Source: a virus. Taken from it: a stretch of DNA of 38,115 nucleotides. Below the pieces are notes generated by a model. It saw only the letters and a program-made list of their open reading frames with translations, was not told the origin of the DNA and searched no databases. Positions 19,654 through 27,105 of the stretch are shown here, in pieces (the stretch's first letter is position 1; every line of letters starts with the position of its first letter). The position numbers and the translations under genes are program-made. The stretch lies in IMG/VR virus record IMGVR_UViG_3300038425_000070, positions 1 to 38,115 of that record. One strand, written 5' to 3'.

Positions 19654-20330
19654 TCTCGTTGCTGTGCCCCAGCCGTGGCCGACCGGAGAACCTCCGGCGG
19701 TTGTCCGAGAGCGCTTTCAGCCTGGCAGCATCCCCGCCCGACATCGAAGTGCTCGCCTATGTCGATCTTGACGACCCGGCCCTCCCGCAGTATGCGGCGC
19801 TCGACTGTGCCGAGATTCACACGGGGGAGCGGATCATGTTCACGGACTACTGGAACAAGCTGGCGGAGGTCGCCCACGGCAACATCATGGGCATGATGGG
19901 CGACGACGTCGTCTTTCGCACTCCCGGCTGGGATCGCATGGTCGAGGACGAGTTCGCGAAGTGGCCCGACCGGATCGTGTTCGTGAACGGTAGGGACGGT
20001 GCCCACGGGCCGGCGCTCGGCACGCACGGGTTCCTGCACCGTCGCTGGGTGGATGCTGTCGGCCGGTTCTGCCCGCCGTACTTCAGCCATGACTACCCGG
20101 ACCTGTGGCTCACCGAGGTCGCGGACGCGCTCGGCCGGCGCGTGTTCCTGCCCGAACTGTTCACTGAACACCTTCACCCCAACCTTGGGAAAGCACCGGA
20201 CGACGACACCTACCGCGAGGGGGTGGCGCGCGGCGTACGCGACAACTGCCCGCAGCTCTACATCGACACGCTCCCCGAACGTGAACAGGAGATCGCGACC
20301 CTGCGGGCCGTGATCGCGTCGCATGGTTGA
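19650..20330 (+). CDS. GT-A-like glycosyltransferase, paralogue A
   Basis: A 226-residue protein beginning VISLLCPSRGRPENLRRL with a GT-A-like core: VLAYVDLDDP (donor-site acidic residues) and GMMGDDVVFRTPGWDRMVE. I chose GTG 19650 because it gives the GTGA overlap and matches the start of its paralogue at 20985 (VISLLVPTRGRP). The C-terminal half (FFSHD-like PYFSHDYPDLWLTEVADALG; LPELFTEHLHPNLGK) is conserved with that paralogue, suggesting acceptor-binding elements. A 53-bp stretch is identical at DNA level to the paralogue. The substrate is unknown. Confidence 0.75.
   Translation: MISLLCPSRGRPENLRRLSESAFSLAASPPDIEVLAYVDLDDPALPQYAALDCAEIHTGERIMFTDYWNKLAEVAHGNIMGMMGDDVVFRTPGWDRMVEDEFAKWPDRIVFVNGRDGAHGPALGTHGFLHRRWVDAVGRFCPPYFSHDYPDLWLTEVADALGRRVFLPELFTEHLHPNLGKAPDDDTYREGVARGVRDNCPQLYIDTLPEREQEIATLRAVIASHG
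19895..19947 (+). repeat. 53-bp exact repeat, copy A
   Basis: Identical to 21227-21279. It encodes MGDDVVFRTPGWDRMVE in both transferase paralogues, whose flanking sequences have diverged. Identity even at synonymous sites suggests recent gene conversion. Confidence 0.9.
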
Positions 20331-20988
20331 GTACCGACCGTCCGAGAGTTGCTGCGGGGTGAGCCCCCTGTTCTTGCTGCCCTCCGAGGACATGCGCGCG
20401 GTCTTCGCCGGCAGTCCCGGTGGGCTGCCCGAAGCACCGTTGATCGACTGGGCGTGGCGCGAGTTCGGTGGCGAAGGCTTGTTCGTGGACGTGGGCGCGC
20501 ATGTCGGCCAGTGGACGCTCCCGTTCGCCGCCGCCGGGGTGCCCGTCGTGGCATTCGAGCCCAACCCGCCCATCCGCGCACTTCTCAGCGCAGCGATTCG
20601 ACAAAACGGTCTCGCCGTGTCTCTTTGGCCTTTCGCGCTCGGCGCGGCAGCCGGGAGCGGCCATCTGACCGCGCCGGAGATCGGCGGCGGCATGGCGTCC
20701 ATCGTGTGCGAGTTTCCTGGTGGCCCCGTCAGTGAGACCGTCGAGGTCCGTTCCCTCGACCACTTCAGCCTCGCGCCGCGCCTGCTCAAACTCGACGTGG
20801 AGGGCGCGGAGGTTGACGTTCTGCGCGGTGCTTATGAGACCATTCGCCAAAACAGGCCGGTCGTGATCTTCGAGTGCTGGGAGGATGAACGCGGCCAACG
20901 AACCGGCGAGCTGTTCGCGACCCTTGCCGAGTACGGCTACCGCACCGAGCGCAACTCGTGGCCCGAGACCTGGGTGGCCTACCCGTGA
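20323..20988 (+). CDS. FkbM-family methyltransferase
   Basis: A 221-residue SAM-dependent methyltransferase of the FkbM family. Motif I is LFVDVGAHVGQWTLPFA (about residues 53-69), followed by VVAFEPNPPIRALL; the FkbM hallmark LLKLDVEGAEVDVLRGA lies at about 153-169, then VVIFECWED. FkbM enzymes O-methylate sugars or related hydroxyls in polysaccharides and natural products. Placement between two glycosyltransferase paralogues suggests capping or decorating a glycan. It overlaps the previous gene by 8 bases and the next by GTGA. Confidence 0.9.
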   Translation: MVEYRPSESCCGVSPLFLLPSEDMRAVFAGSPGGLPEAPLIDWAWREFGGEGLFVDVGAHVGQWTLPFAAAGVPVVAFEPNPPIRALLSAAIRQNGLAVSLWPFALGAAAGSGHLTAPEIGGGMASIVCEFPGGPVSETVEVRSLDHFSLAPRLLKLDVEGAEVDVLRGAYETIRQNRPVVIFECWEDERGQRTGELFATLAEYGYRTERNSWPETWVAYP

Positions 20989-21665
20989 TCTCGCTGCTTG
21001 TCCCGACACGCGGGAGACCTCACAACATTGCGCGGCTGCTCGACAGCCTCGACAGCACCACGACAGGGAGGATCGAGGTCGTGTGGTGCGTCGACGACGA
21101 CGACGCCCCGAGCGTCCGTGCGCTGGCCGATCAGACCTACGGCCCGGTGGTCGTCGGGCCGCGCGAGTGCCCGAACCAGCTCTGGAACACGGCGTGGGTC
21201 GGCGCCAAGGGCGACATCCTGGCGCCGATGGGCGACGACGTCGTCTTTCGCACTCCCGGCTGGGATCGCATGGTCGAGGCGGCGTTCGGGTCGGTCCCCG
21301 ACCGGATGGTCTTGGTGTACGGCCGCGACGGATTTCGCAACCAGGTTCATGCGTCCCATCCCTTCCTGAGCCGTGAGTGGTGCGAAGTGCTCGGCTACCT
21401 CTACCCGCACCCGGAGGTGTTCACGCAGGACATGGTCGACGTTTGGGTGTTCGAGCTCGCCCAAGCGGTCAACCGGACCATCTACCTGCCGGAGCTGTTC
21501 ACGCAGCACATGCACCCGGACGACCCCAGCCTCGGCGTCGAGTTCGACCAGACCTATCGGGACAACGCCATGAGGCGTGAGCGCGACCGGACGCACGAGC
21601 GTTACGCGGACTATGCCGCGGAGCGTGCCGCGGATGTCGAGAAGCTGAGGAGGGCACTGCGATGA
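20985..21665 (+). CDS. GT-A-like glycosyltransferase, paralogue B
   Basis: A 226-residue protein, the same length as its paralogue at 19650. It begins VISLLVPTRGRPHNIARL, has VVWCVDDDDAPSV (acidic donor-site cluster), LAPMGDDVVFRTPGWDRMVE, and a C-terminal LPELFTQHMHPDDPSLG. GTG 20985 gives the GTGA overlap with the FkbM gene. The C-terminal 35 residues are a charged helix (ERDRTHERYADYAAERAADVE split across the end). Two copies with different tails imply two related but distinct transfer steps or acceptors. Confidence 0.75.
   Translation: MISLLVPTRGRPHNIARLLDSLDSTTTGRIEVVWCVDDDDAPSVRALADQTYGPVVVGPRECPNQLWNTAWVGAKGDILAPMGDDVVFRTPGWDRMVEAAFGSVPDRMVLVYGRDGFRNQVHASHPFLSREWCEVLGYLYPHPEVFTQDMVDVWVFELAQAVNRTIYLPELFTQHMHPDDPSLGVEFDQTYRDNAMRRERDRTHERYADYAAERAADVEKLRRALR
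21227..21279 (+). repeat. 53-bp exact repeat, copy B
   Basis: Identical to 19895-19947; see that entry. The two copies lie 1332 bp apart in direct orientation, so recombination between them would delete the FkbM gene and fuse the two transferases in frame (1332 is divisible by 3). Confidence 0.9.
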
Positions 21666-22636
21666 CGGACGGGCGGGTTCTCGTGGCAGGGGCCGGTGGG
21701 TTTATCGCCGGGCATCTCGTCAAGCGGCTGGAAGCCGAGGGGCGCGAGGTCTTCGGCGTCGATATCAAGCCCCTCGGCGAGTGGTGGCAACCTGGGAAGG
21801 CTAACTGGGAAGCGGACCTCTCACTCGCTGATGAGTGTGACGACGCCGTCGAAGGCTGCTCGACGGTCGTGAACCTCGCCTGCGACATGGGGGGCATGGG
21901 GTTCATCGCGCTGAACAAGGCCGCCTGCATGCTGAACATCCTGATCAACACGCATCTGCTGATGGCGGCCAAGCGGGAAGGCGTCGGGCGGTACTTCTTT
22001 GCCAGCTCGGCCTGCGTTTACCGGCAGGACCGCCAGGACGGCTCGGTGCTGAACTACGCGCTACGCGAGAAGGACGCCTACCCGGCTGACCCCGAGGACG
22101 GCTACGGCTGGGAGAAGCTGACCTCGGAGCGGATGTGCCGGCACTTCCGCGAGGACTACGGGCTGGAGACCCGCGTCGCCCGCTTCCACACCGTCTACGG
22201 CCCGCACGAGACGTGGCAGGGCGGCCGCGAGAAGGTCCCGGCGGCGTTCTGCCGCAAGGTCGCCGTCGCCAAGCTGACCGGAGGGCGTGAGGTCGAGGTG
22301 TGGGGCGACGGGACGCAACGGCGGAGTTTCCTCTACGTCGATGACCTCGTAGATGGGGTCCTGCGCCTGATCGACTCAGATCGTGCCGAGCCGACGAACA
22401 TCGGGGCGACCGGCTCCGTGACGATTGAGGAGCTGCTGGCGCTGGTCGAGTCAATCGCCGGGGTGCCGACATTGAAGCGCGTCTACGACCCGACGAAGCC
22501 GCTCGGGGTCCGCGAGCGCGACTGCGACGGCACGGCGATGACCGAGGCGACCGGCTGGCAGCCGACGATCTCGCTCGAAGCCGGGATGGAGCGGACCTAC
22601 GCCTGGGTCGAGGACCAGGTGCGGGCGGCGATCTGA
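21662..22636 (+). CDS. GDP-mannose 3,5-epimerase-like SDR enzyme
   Basis: A 324-residue extended short-chain dehydrogenase. It has the NAD-binding GAGGFIAGHL loop (about residues 10-19), ACDMGGMGFI, SSACVY with Cys118, YGWEK with Tyr148 and Lys152, and GGREKVPAAFCRKV with Lys191. The Cys and Lys correspond to the acid/base pair I know from plant GDP-mannose 3,5-epimerase (SSACIY and GGREKAPAAFCRK), and the DAYPADPEDGYGWEKL context also matches. The expected reaction is GDP-D-mannose to GDP-L-galactose or GDP-L-gulose. It would supply a donor for the neighbouring transferases. ATGA start overlap. Confidence 0.88.
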   Translation: MTDGRVLVAGAGGFIAGHLVKRLEAEGREVFGVDIKPLGEWWQPGKANWEADLSLADECDDAVEGCSTVVNLACDMGGMGFIALNKAACMLNILINTHLLMAAKREGVGRYFFASSACVYRQDRQDGSVLNYALREKDAYPADPEDGYGWEKLTSERMCRHFREDYGLETRVARFHTVYGPHETWQGGREKVPAAFCRKVAVAKLTGGREVEVWGDGTQRRSFLYVDDLVDGVLRLIDSDRAEPTNIGATGSVTIEELLALVESIAGVPTLKRVYDPTKPLGVRERDCDGTAMTEATGWQPTISLEAGMERTYAWVEDQVRAAI

Positions 22637-23127
22637 TGCACGACGCGGCCTTCGCGTGGGTCGTGCGCTGCCTCGGCGAGATCGGCACGCCCCGCGTCGT
22701 CGTCGAGTTCGGCGCGCTCGACGTGAACGGCTCGGTGCGCGGTCTGTTCGCGGGCACCGACTACACGGGCGTCGACCTCCTCGCGGGGCCAGGCGTGGAC
22801 GTGGTCGGCGACGCGGCCGACTACGAGCACCCGGTGCCGGTCGACCTGGTCGTGTGCTGCGAGACGCTGGAGCACTCCGACCACGCGGGGGCCATCGTCG
22901 CCGCCGCGGCGCGCCTGCTCGGTTCCGGGGGGTGGCTGATCCTGACGACGGCTGGACCGGGACGCCCGCCCCACGCCGCCGACGGGAGTGACAGGGGACC
23001 GCACCCCGGCGAGTGGTACGCGAATGTCTCGCCGGACGCCCTCGACGACTGGCTGCGCGCCGCGGGGTTCCGGCGCTGGCAGACCGACGAGACCGGCGTC
23101 GATGTCCGGGTGCTGGCGCAGCGATGA
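22636..23127 (+). CDS. class I SAM-dependent methyltransferase
   Basis: A 163-residue small methyltransferase of the type 11 kind: RVVVEFGALDVNGSVRGLF (motif I region, about residues 20-38), DYTGVDLLAGPGVDVVGDA (acidic residue binding SAM ribose), VDLVVCCETLEHSDH (motif IV) and LGSGGWLILTTAG. It lacks a large substrate domain. In this cluster it may methylate a sugar or glycan intermediate, but small methyltransferases act on many substrates. The start overlaps the epimerase stop by one base and the stop overlaps the next ATG. Confidence 0.82.
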   Translation: MHDAAFAWVVRCLGEIGTPRVVVEFGALDVNGSVRGLFAGTDYTGVDLLAGPGVDVVGDAADYEHPVPVDLVVCCETLEHSDHAGAIVAAAARLLGSGGWLILTTAGPGRPPHAADGSDRGPHPGEWYANVSPDALDDWLRAAGFRRWQTDETGVDVRVLAQR

Positions 23128-23750
23128 CCGTGCCGGTTTTCATCTGCGCGCGCGACCGCCTGAACTGCATGAAGCGCCTCGTCGCCTGGCTGGAGGAGGC
23201 CGGGCACGACCGCATCACGTTTCTCGACAACGACTCGGCGTGGCCGCCGTTGCTTGACTACTACGCGACAACGCCGCACGAGGTGGTCAGGCTCGGCGAG
23301 AACCTCGGCTCCAAGGCGCTGTGGAAGGCCGGGCTGGTCCCCGACGAGCCCTACGTCTACACCGACCCCGACGTGGTGCCAGTCCCGGAGTGCCCGCTGG
23401 ACGTGGTCGCCTACCTCGCCAAGGTGCTGGCAACGACCGGCGTGCCGAAGGTCGGCCTGGGGCTGCGTATCGACGCGCCGTTCATCGACGAGGCGAGCCT
23501 AGAGGTCGAGACGCGCTGGCGCGACCCGACGCGCGAGCACTGGCAGGGCCTGTTCATGTCACCCATCGACACGACGTTCGCCCTCTACCCAGCAGGCTCG
23601 GACTTCCACTACGCCGCGGTCCGCACCGGAGCGCCGTGCGAGCTTTTGCACCTGCCCTGGTATGAGAAGCCGACCGAGGAGGACCGCTTCTACCTCTCCA
23701 GGGCCTCGACCGACGACCACGGCTCACGCTGGGCGAGGCGGGCGCGATGA
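23124..23750 (+). CDS. glycosyltransferase-like protein
   Basis: A 208-residue protein with a GT-A-like start (VPVFICARDRLNCMKRLVAWL, then DRITFLDNDSAWPPLLDYY), a GENLGSKALW segment and YVYTDPDVVPVP providing a DxD-like metal motif (about residues 77-88). The C-terminal half contains LFMSPIDTTFALYPAGSDFHY and LLHLPWYEKPTEEDRFYL, typical of enzymes in capsular or phage glycan clusters. It differs from the 19650/20985 pair. It starts with an ATGA overlap and overlaps the next gene in the same way. Acceptor and donor are unknown. Confidence 0.75.
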   Translation: MTVPVFICARDRLNCMKRLVAWLEEAGHDRITFLDNDSAWPPLLDYYATTPHEVVRLGENLGSKALWKAGLVPDEPYVYTDPDVVPVPECPLDVVAYLAKVLATTGVPKVGLGLRIDAPFIDEASLEVETRWRDPTREHWQGLFMSPIDTTFALYPAGSDFHYAAVRTGAPCELLHLPWYEKPTEEDRFYLSRASTDDHGSRWARRAR

Positions 23751-24247
23751 TTGTCGTGCTCGCCTACGTGCCCCCAATGAGCCCCAAGGTGGTCATCGCG
23801 CTGAACAAGACCGGCCGCGAGTTCCAGCGCGTCGACGTCTCCCGGAGCGACGAGCACTACTGGCGCTACTTCCGGGCCATGTGGGCGAACGGCCAGGACT
23901 TTTGCAACGTCGAGCAGGACATCCAGGTGTCGCCCACCATCCTCGACGAGCTGGAAGCCTGTCCCGAGCCCTGGTGCTCAGTGGCGTACCCCTACCTCGG
24001 AGGCGAGTACGCCGGGCTGGGGTGCGCGCGCTTCAGCGCCGAACTCATGCGACGGCACCCGGGAGCGGTGGACGAGGCCGGGAAGTGGTCGAACGCCCAG
24101 CACCACCCGCGCCACTGGTGCACGGTCGATCACAGCCTCACGCTGACGCTGAACCGGATGGGCGAGACCAAGCACGTCCACTACTCGGGCGTCACGCACC
24201 TAGGGGACCACTGGCCCAGCCACGGTTGCGTCCCTCGCAAACCCTAG
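23747..24247 (+). CDS. EPWC-motif protein, stand-alone paralogue
   Basis: A 166-residue protein homologous to the domain at about 18070-18636. Shared elements are a short N-terminal strand (MIVVLAYVPP), W..MWANGQDFCNVEQDIQVS, CPEPWCSVAYPYLGGEYAGLGCARFSAELM, a late Asp-containing CTVDHSLTLTLNRMG and a final H-x-H-x-(x)-G-V-T-H region. The VEQDI Glu/Asp pair and terminal His residues could form a metal-dependent active site like a reduced GT-A fold. I know no named family for it. It ends the glycan cluster; its TAG stop lies within a palindrome copy. Confidence 0.75.
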   Translation: MIVVLAYVPPMSPKVVIALNKTGREFQRVDVSRSDEHYWRYFRAMWANGQDFCNVEQDIQVSPTILDELEACPEPWCSVAYPYLGGEYAGLGCARFSAELMRRHPGAVDEAGKWSNAQHHPRHWCTVDHSLTLTLNRMGETKHVHYSGVTHLGDHWPSHGCVPRKP

Positions 24248-24256
24248 ACGTCTAGG
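24243..24256. repeat. 14-bp palindrome, copy 6 (perfect)
   Basis: A perfect CCTAGACGTCTAGG whose first TAG is the stop codon of the last glycan-cluster gene. It is followed by an A+T-rich TAATTGTAATT stretch and an 82-bp gap before the next start. Confidence 0.9.
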
Positions 24257-24309
24257 TAATTGTAATTCCCCGGCCTCGCAGCGTGCCGCGACCGCCGGCG
24301 CCGGGGCTG

Positions 24310-24315
24310 TAGCAT
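24310..24315 (+). promoter_or_regulatory. weak candidate -10 box
   Basis: TAGCAT in the 91-bp gap between the glycan cluster and the gene at 24339. It would start transcription near 24322, just before GCGAAAGGAG. CCCCGGC (24268-24274) could pair with GCCGGGG (24300-24306) upstream. No -35 box is seen, so this is a weak call. Confidence 0.3.
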
Positions 24316-24338
24316 CTACCCAGCGAAAGGAGTTGACC

Positions 24339-25262
24339 ATGCACGTTCAACTCACGGGCCACGTTCGACCGCGGCTCATTCTCCCCGACCTCCCCGACAT
24401 TCAGGTCGCGGCGTTCCGCAGCCCTGAGCTGGAGCACGCCTACCGCGACCCGAGGCTGGAAAAGGTCGCCAAGGCCGCGCTCGAACGCCACGCGATGATG
24501 ATGCCGTTCGCCCAGTACAGCGAGCAGGCCATCCTCAACGGGCTGTTCGGGAACTGCTGCGGCTGCGTCCGCACGCAGATCAACGCCGCGGCCACCGCGC
24601 AGACCACGATCAACACCGGGTCAATCGCGACCGGCGGCGTGTCGGGCAACATGGACCAGACGCCGAACACCACGGCGAAAATCTGGATCGGGACACCGGG
24701 CTCTGGGGCGACGCAGAACCAGTACACCGCGCCCCACGCCTTCGTGCTGACGGGCTCGGCAGCGACCTCGCTGACCATCGCCTCGCAGTCCATCGGGCTC
24801 GCGATCTCGGTGGGCGACTTCATCTTCCTGGGCGGCTCCGCCTCGGCAGGTGGGGCGACGACCAACGCTGGCCCGATGTGGTGTCTGAACACCCTCTACA
24901 TCGGCCTCACCACGCAGGCCGTCGCGGGTGCCACACAGGCGAACGTCCTCTCGGGCGAGCCGACCTCGACGGGCAGCTACGCCCGTATCGTCGTCACGAA
25001 CAACCAGACGAACTTCCCGATCGCCACCGCGGCGAGCCCATCGGTCCTCACGGCCGGTGGCCCGTTCTCATTCGCGGCGAGCACGTCGAGCGGCTGGTCT
25101 ACGGGCGCGACGAACCTGGTGCAGATGTTCATTGCCGATGCCTCGACATTGGCAGGTGGGAACGTCATCGCCTTTGGTGCGCTGGGCACGCCCCAGGCAG
25201 TCAACGCGGCCGGGATCACCCTGTCCTTCGCGGCAAACGCAATCACGATCACCCTGACCTGA
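24339..25262 (+). CDS. phage structural protein, fibre or decoration type
   Basis: A 307-residue protein. ATG 24339 follows AAAGGAG at 6 bp; a TTG at 24333 is less likely. The N-terminal 75 residues are helical with GNCCGCVRTQ at the end. The remainder is Thr/Ser/Ala/Gly-rich beta structure; NVLSGEPTSTGSYARIVVTN and GGNVIAFGALGTPQAVNAAG, ending in LSFAANAITITLT, match a widespread phage tail-fibre or minor virion domain (GEPT..GYAR...FAAGALTITL). It opens the fibre block directly after the glycan cluster, making it one possible acceptor of the glycan. Confidence 0.75.
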   Translation: MHVQLTGHVRPRLILPDLPDIQVAAFRSPELEHAYRDPRLEKVAKAALERHAMMMPFAQYSEQAILNGLFGNCCGCVRTQINAAATAQTTINTGSIATGGVSGNMDQTPNTTAKIWIGTPGSGATQNQYTAPHAFVLTGSAATSLTIASQSIGLAISVGDFIFLGGSASAGGATTNAGPMWCLNTLYIGLTTQAVAGATQANVLSGEPTSTGSYARIVVTNNQTNFPIATAASPSVLTAGGPFSFAASTSSGWSTGATNLVQMFIADASTLAGGNVIAFGALGTPQAVNAAGITLSFAANAITITLT

Positions 25263-25277
25263 GAAAGGACCATTGAC

Positions 25278-25634
25278 ATGACCGACATTCAAGAGCAGGT
25301 CGCGGCTATCCGAGCCAAGGTGGCCGAAGAGGAAGCAGAGCGAGAAGCTGATCGCGCAGCCGAAGAGGCTCGGGTGCAGGAAATGAGTGCTGCAAAGGCT
25401 GAATGCTTCACTAAGTGCGGACCGATTGCTGAAGCAATTGCTGCTGCCGAGTCCGACGAGGAGCGCGAGCTACTTCATCAGCTTGAAGCCGAGACTCACG
25501 CCGAGCACACAGCTGATCTTGAGGCTGCGTACCTCAAGTTCTCAGGTCAGGGCCAAGAGGAGAGCAACCCGGCGCCTCCGGGCGAGACGGCCATCGACGC
25601 TCACGTCACGGTGGTTTCCGAGCAGTCCGTCTAG
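25278..25634 (+). CDS. coiled-coil protein with C-terminal tag
   Basis: A 118-residue acidic protein. Residues 3-40 form a coiled coil (VAAIRAKVAEEEAEREADR and following), residues 41-85 continue as helix with AECFTKCG, and the tail ESNPAPPGETAIDAHVTVV is extended. An AAAGGA site precedes the ATG. The last 25 codons lie within a 96-bp sequence repeated at 26208, so this gene's 3' end has been duplicated downstream. The G+C content is lower than in the flanking structural genes. No function is recognised. Confidence 0.7.
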   Translation: MTDIQEQVAAIRAKVAEEEAEREADRAAEEARVQEMSAAKAECFTKCGPIAEAIAAAESDEERELLHQLEAETHAEHTADLEAAYLKFSGQGQEESNPAPPGETAIDAHVTVVSEQSV

Positions 25635-25655
25635 CACCAAGGGCGGTGAGCCGTG
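25560..25655 (+). repeat. 96-bp direct repeat, copy 1
   Basis: Aligns with 26208-26303 at a constant offset of 648 bp with five mismatches. It spans the 3' end of the coiled-coil gene, the CACCAAGGGCGGTRAGCYGTG spacer with ribosome-binding site, and the GTG start of the next gene. Confidence 0.92.
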
Positions 25656-26039
25656 ACGATTGCTCGCGTTACCGCCCATGACGGGGTAGGCACCACTAGC
25701 GCTACGTTCGGGGGAACCCCGACCGCTGGGCGCCTTCTGCTCTGCGGTGTCAGTCAGATCGCTTCAAGTTCCCCCCCGACGGTGAGTGGCTGGACTCCCA
25801 TCACGTCCGAGACGTGGCAAGTGAAGTTCCACGCCGGTATGAGCAACGGCGAAGGCCGCACATCCCACCGAGGCAAGACCATCCATCTGTCGAAGCACCC
25901 GACACTCGGAGTGGTGTTACACGAAGTCGCTCATGCGCTGGACCCGCGACCGCCCACGGTAGATGGTCACTGGGGACATCACGCCGACTTGATGCACAAT
26001 CTTTTTGACGAGTACACGCCGTGGAGGGCGAAACGATGA
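25653..26039 (+). CDS. fibre-fragment/metallopeptidase chimera
   Basis: A 128-residue protein in two parts. Residues 1-50 (IARVTAHDGVGTTSATFGG, TAGRLLLCGVS, PPTVSGWTPI) look like the start of a beta-rich fibre module. Residues 53-128 look like a small zinc metallopeptidase: HLSKHPTLGVVLHEVAHALD contains HEVAH at about 90-94, and GHWGHHADLMHNLFDEY supplies further His ligands, as in SprT/WLM-like families. The join is abrupt, and the flanking 96-bp repeats suggest the peptidase part entered by duplication and insertion. It may cut a virion or host surface protein, or be a cytoplasmic enzyme. Start GTG. Confidence 0.7.
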   Translation: MTIARVTAHDGVGTTSATFGGTPTAGRLLLCGVSQIASSSPPTVSGWTPITSETWQVKFHAGMSNGEGRTSHRGKTIHLSKHPTLGVVLHEVAHALDPRPPTVDGHWGHHADLMHNLFDEYTPWRAKR

Positions 26040-26209
26040 CCGATGCAGCAAGGCCCAACATTCGCGGCATTTGGGAGCTAGAGCCGTTGATGATCCTCGA
26101 CGGCTACCTCGTGCTCGAAGGGATTGTCGCCACCCGATTCGACTGGATCAAGGTCCGCAAGCTGGACAATGGTAACTGGCTTTGCCGTAAGCAGGAGGGC
26201 CACGGATGA
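26036..26209 (+). CDS. 57-residue hypothetical protein
   Basis: A small protein beginning at ATG with an ATGA overlap with the metallopeptidase gene. The sequence (RGIWELEPLMILDGYLVLEG, then TRFDWIKVRKLDNGNWLCRK) suggests a compact beta fold. It lies wholly inside the segment between the two 96-bp repeats, so it probably arrived together with the metallopeptidase and could be its partner or inhibitor, by position only. Family not recognised. Confidence 0.65.
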   Translation: MTDAARPNIRGIWELEPLMILDGYLVLEGIVATRFDWIKVRKLDNGNWLCRKQEGHG

Positions 26210-26303
26210 GAGCAACCCCGCGCCTCCGGGCGAGACGGCCATCGACGCTCATGTCGCGGTGGTTTCCGAGCAGTCCGTCTAGCACCAAGGGCGGTAAGCT
26301 GTG
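26208..26303 (+). repeat. 96-bp direct repeat, copy 2
   Basis: Second copy of 25560-25655. Here the coding tail of the coiled-coil gene is a remnant without its body, and the copy ends with the GTG start of the intact fibre gene at 26301. Confidence 0.92.
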
Positions 26304-27092
26304 GCCTACGCCCTAGTTGCCGGGAGCCCTGGCGATACTGGCGCGCATGTCCTCGTCGACTCTGGTTCAGCGGGCACGATCCTCGGCGTCAACTCGACAG
26401 TAGGCGACACTGTCGTCGCCATGATCATGGTGGCGCACCAGACAGCAAACCTGATTTCCGGGATTTCCAGCACTATCGGAACATTCGTCAAACTGGGCAG
26501 CGTAATAGGCACGCCCGGCTACAACTGGGAGATATGGATTTGCTGGAGTGCCACTGGTGCTGCCAAGACGGTCACGGTCACGACCACGGGTTCCTATGGG
26601 TGGTACGCACAGGGCACAGAGTGGTCAGGTAATCCCACCAGCGCTGTCTTCTCAACCGCTTCCGGCACCTCAACCGCTCCTGCGATAACGCTTTCTCCCG
26701 GCACTTCAGGAAATATCGCTATCGCTGCCGCTATGGTCCCAGGTTCATTCAGCAGCGGTCCAGGCGGCGCGTGGACTGATTACAACGCTGGGGTTTTCGT
26801 GCTCGGCAACGGCCAGGATGTCGCTTGGCAGGTCACCAGTTCGTCCTCAAACGTCACGGCGACCTGGGCCTGCACGTCGCAGGCGTGGGTCTGCGTCGGT
26901 GTCGTGCTCGGGAGCAGCGCCACGCAGATCACTGCCGCGTTAACTCCGTCGGCGTCAGTGGCAGCTACGAACGCCAAATCGGTCGCCCTCACGGGAAACC
27001 TGACCTGTCAGCGCGTAGCACCCTGGCGTAAGCGACGGAACGGTCTGTTCATCCCTGACCTCGTCATCCCCCGTCTCCGCATAGCGATCTAA
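26301..27092 (+). CDS. fibre-like structural protein
   Basis: A 263-residue Ser/Thr/Gly/Ala-rich beta protein with a GTG start after GGGCGG. Residues about 5-205 form a sandwich-type module (DSGSAGTILGVNSTVGDTVV, NWEIWICWSATGAAKTVTVT, GTEWSG, SGNIAIAAAMV, WACTSQAWVCVGVVLG) like the one beginning at 37664. Near the C-terminus one unit of the 20-residue repeat of the next protein appears (TNAKSVALTGNL), followed by a basic APWRKRRNGLFIPDLVI end. It probably forms part of a tail or head fibre with the neighbours. Confidence 0.7.
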   Translation: MAYALVAGSPGDTGAHVLVDSGSAGTILGVNSTVGDTVVAMIMVAHQTANLISGISSTIGTFVKLGSVIGTPGYNWEIWICWSATGAAKTVTVTTTGSYGWYAQGTEWSGNPTSAVFSTASGTSTAPAITLSPGTSGNIAIAAAMVPGSFSSGPGGAWTDYNAGVFVLGNGQDVAWQVTSSSSNVTATWACTSQAWVCVGVVLGSSATQITAALTPSASVAATNAKSVALTGNLTCQRVAPWRKRRNGLFIPDLVIPRLRIAI

Positions 27093-27105
27093 GCCGTGGC
27101 CTGAG

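Noticed and set aside
23499-23512. CCTAGAGGTCGAGA as a possible ninth palindrome copy
   Set aside because: Three or more mismatches, not palindromic, and in the middle of a transferase gene.
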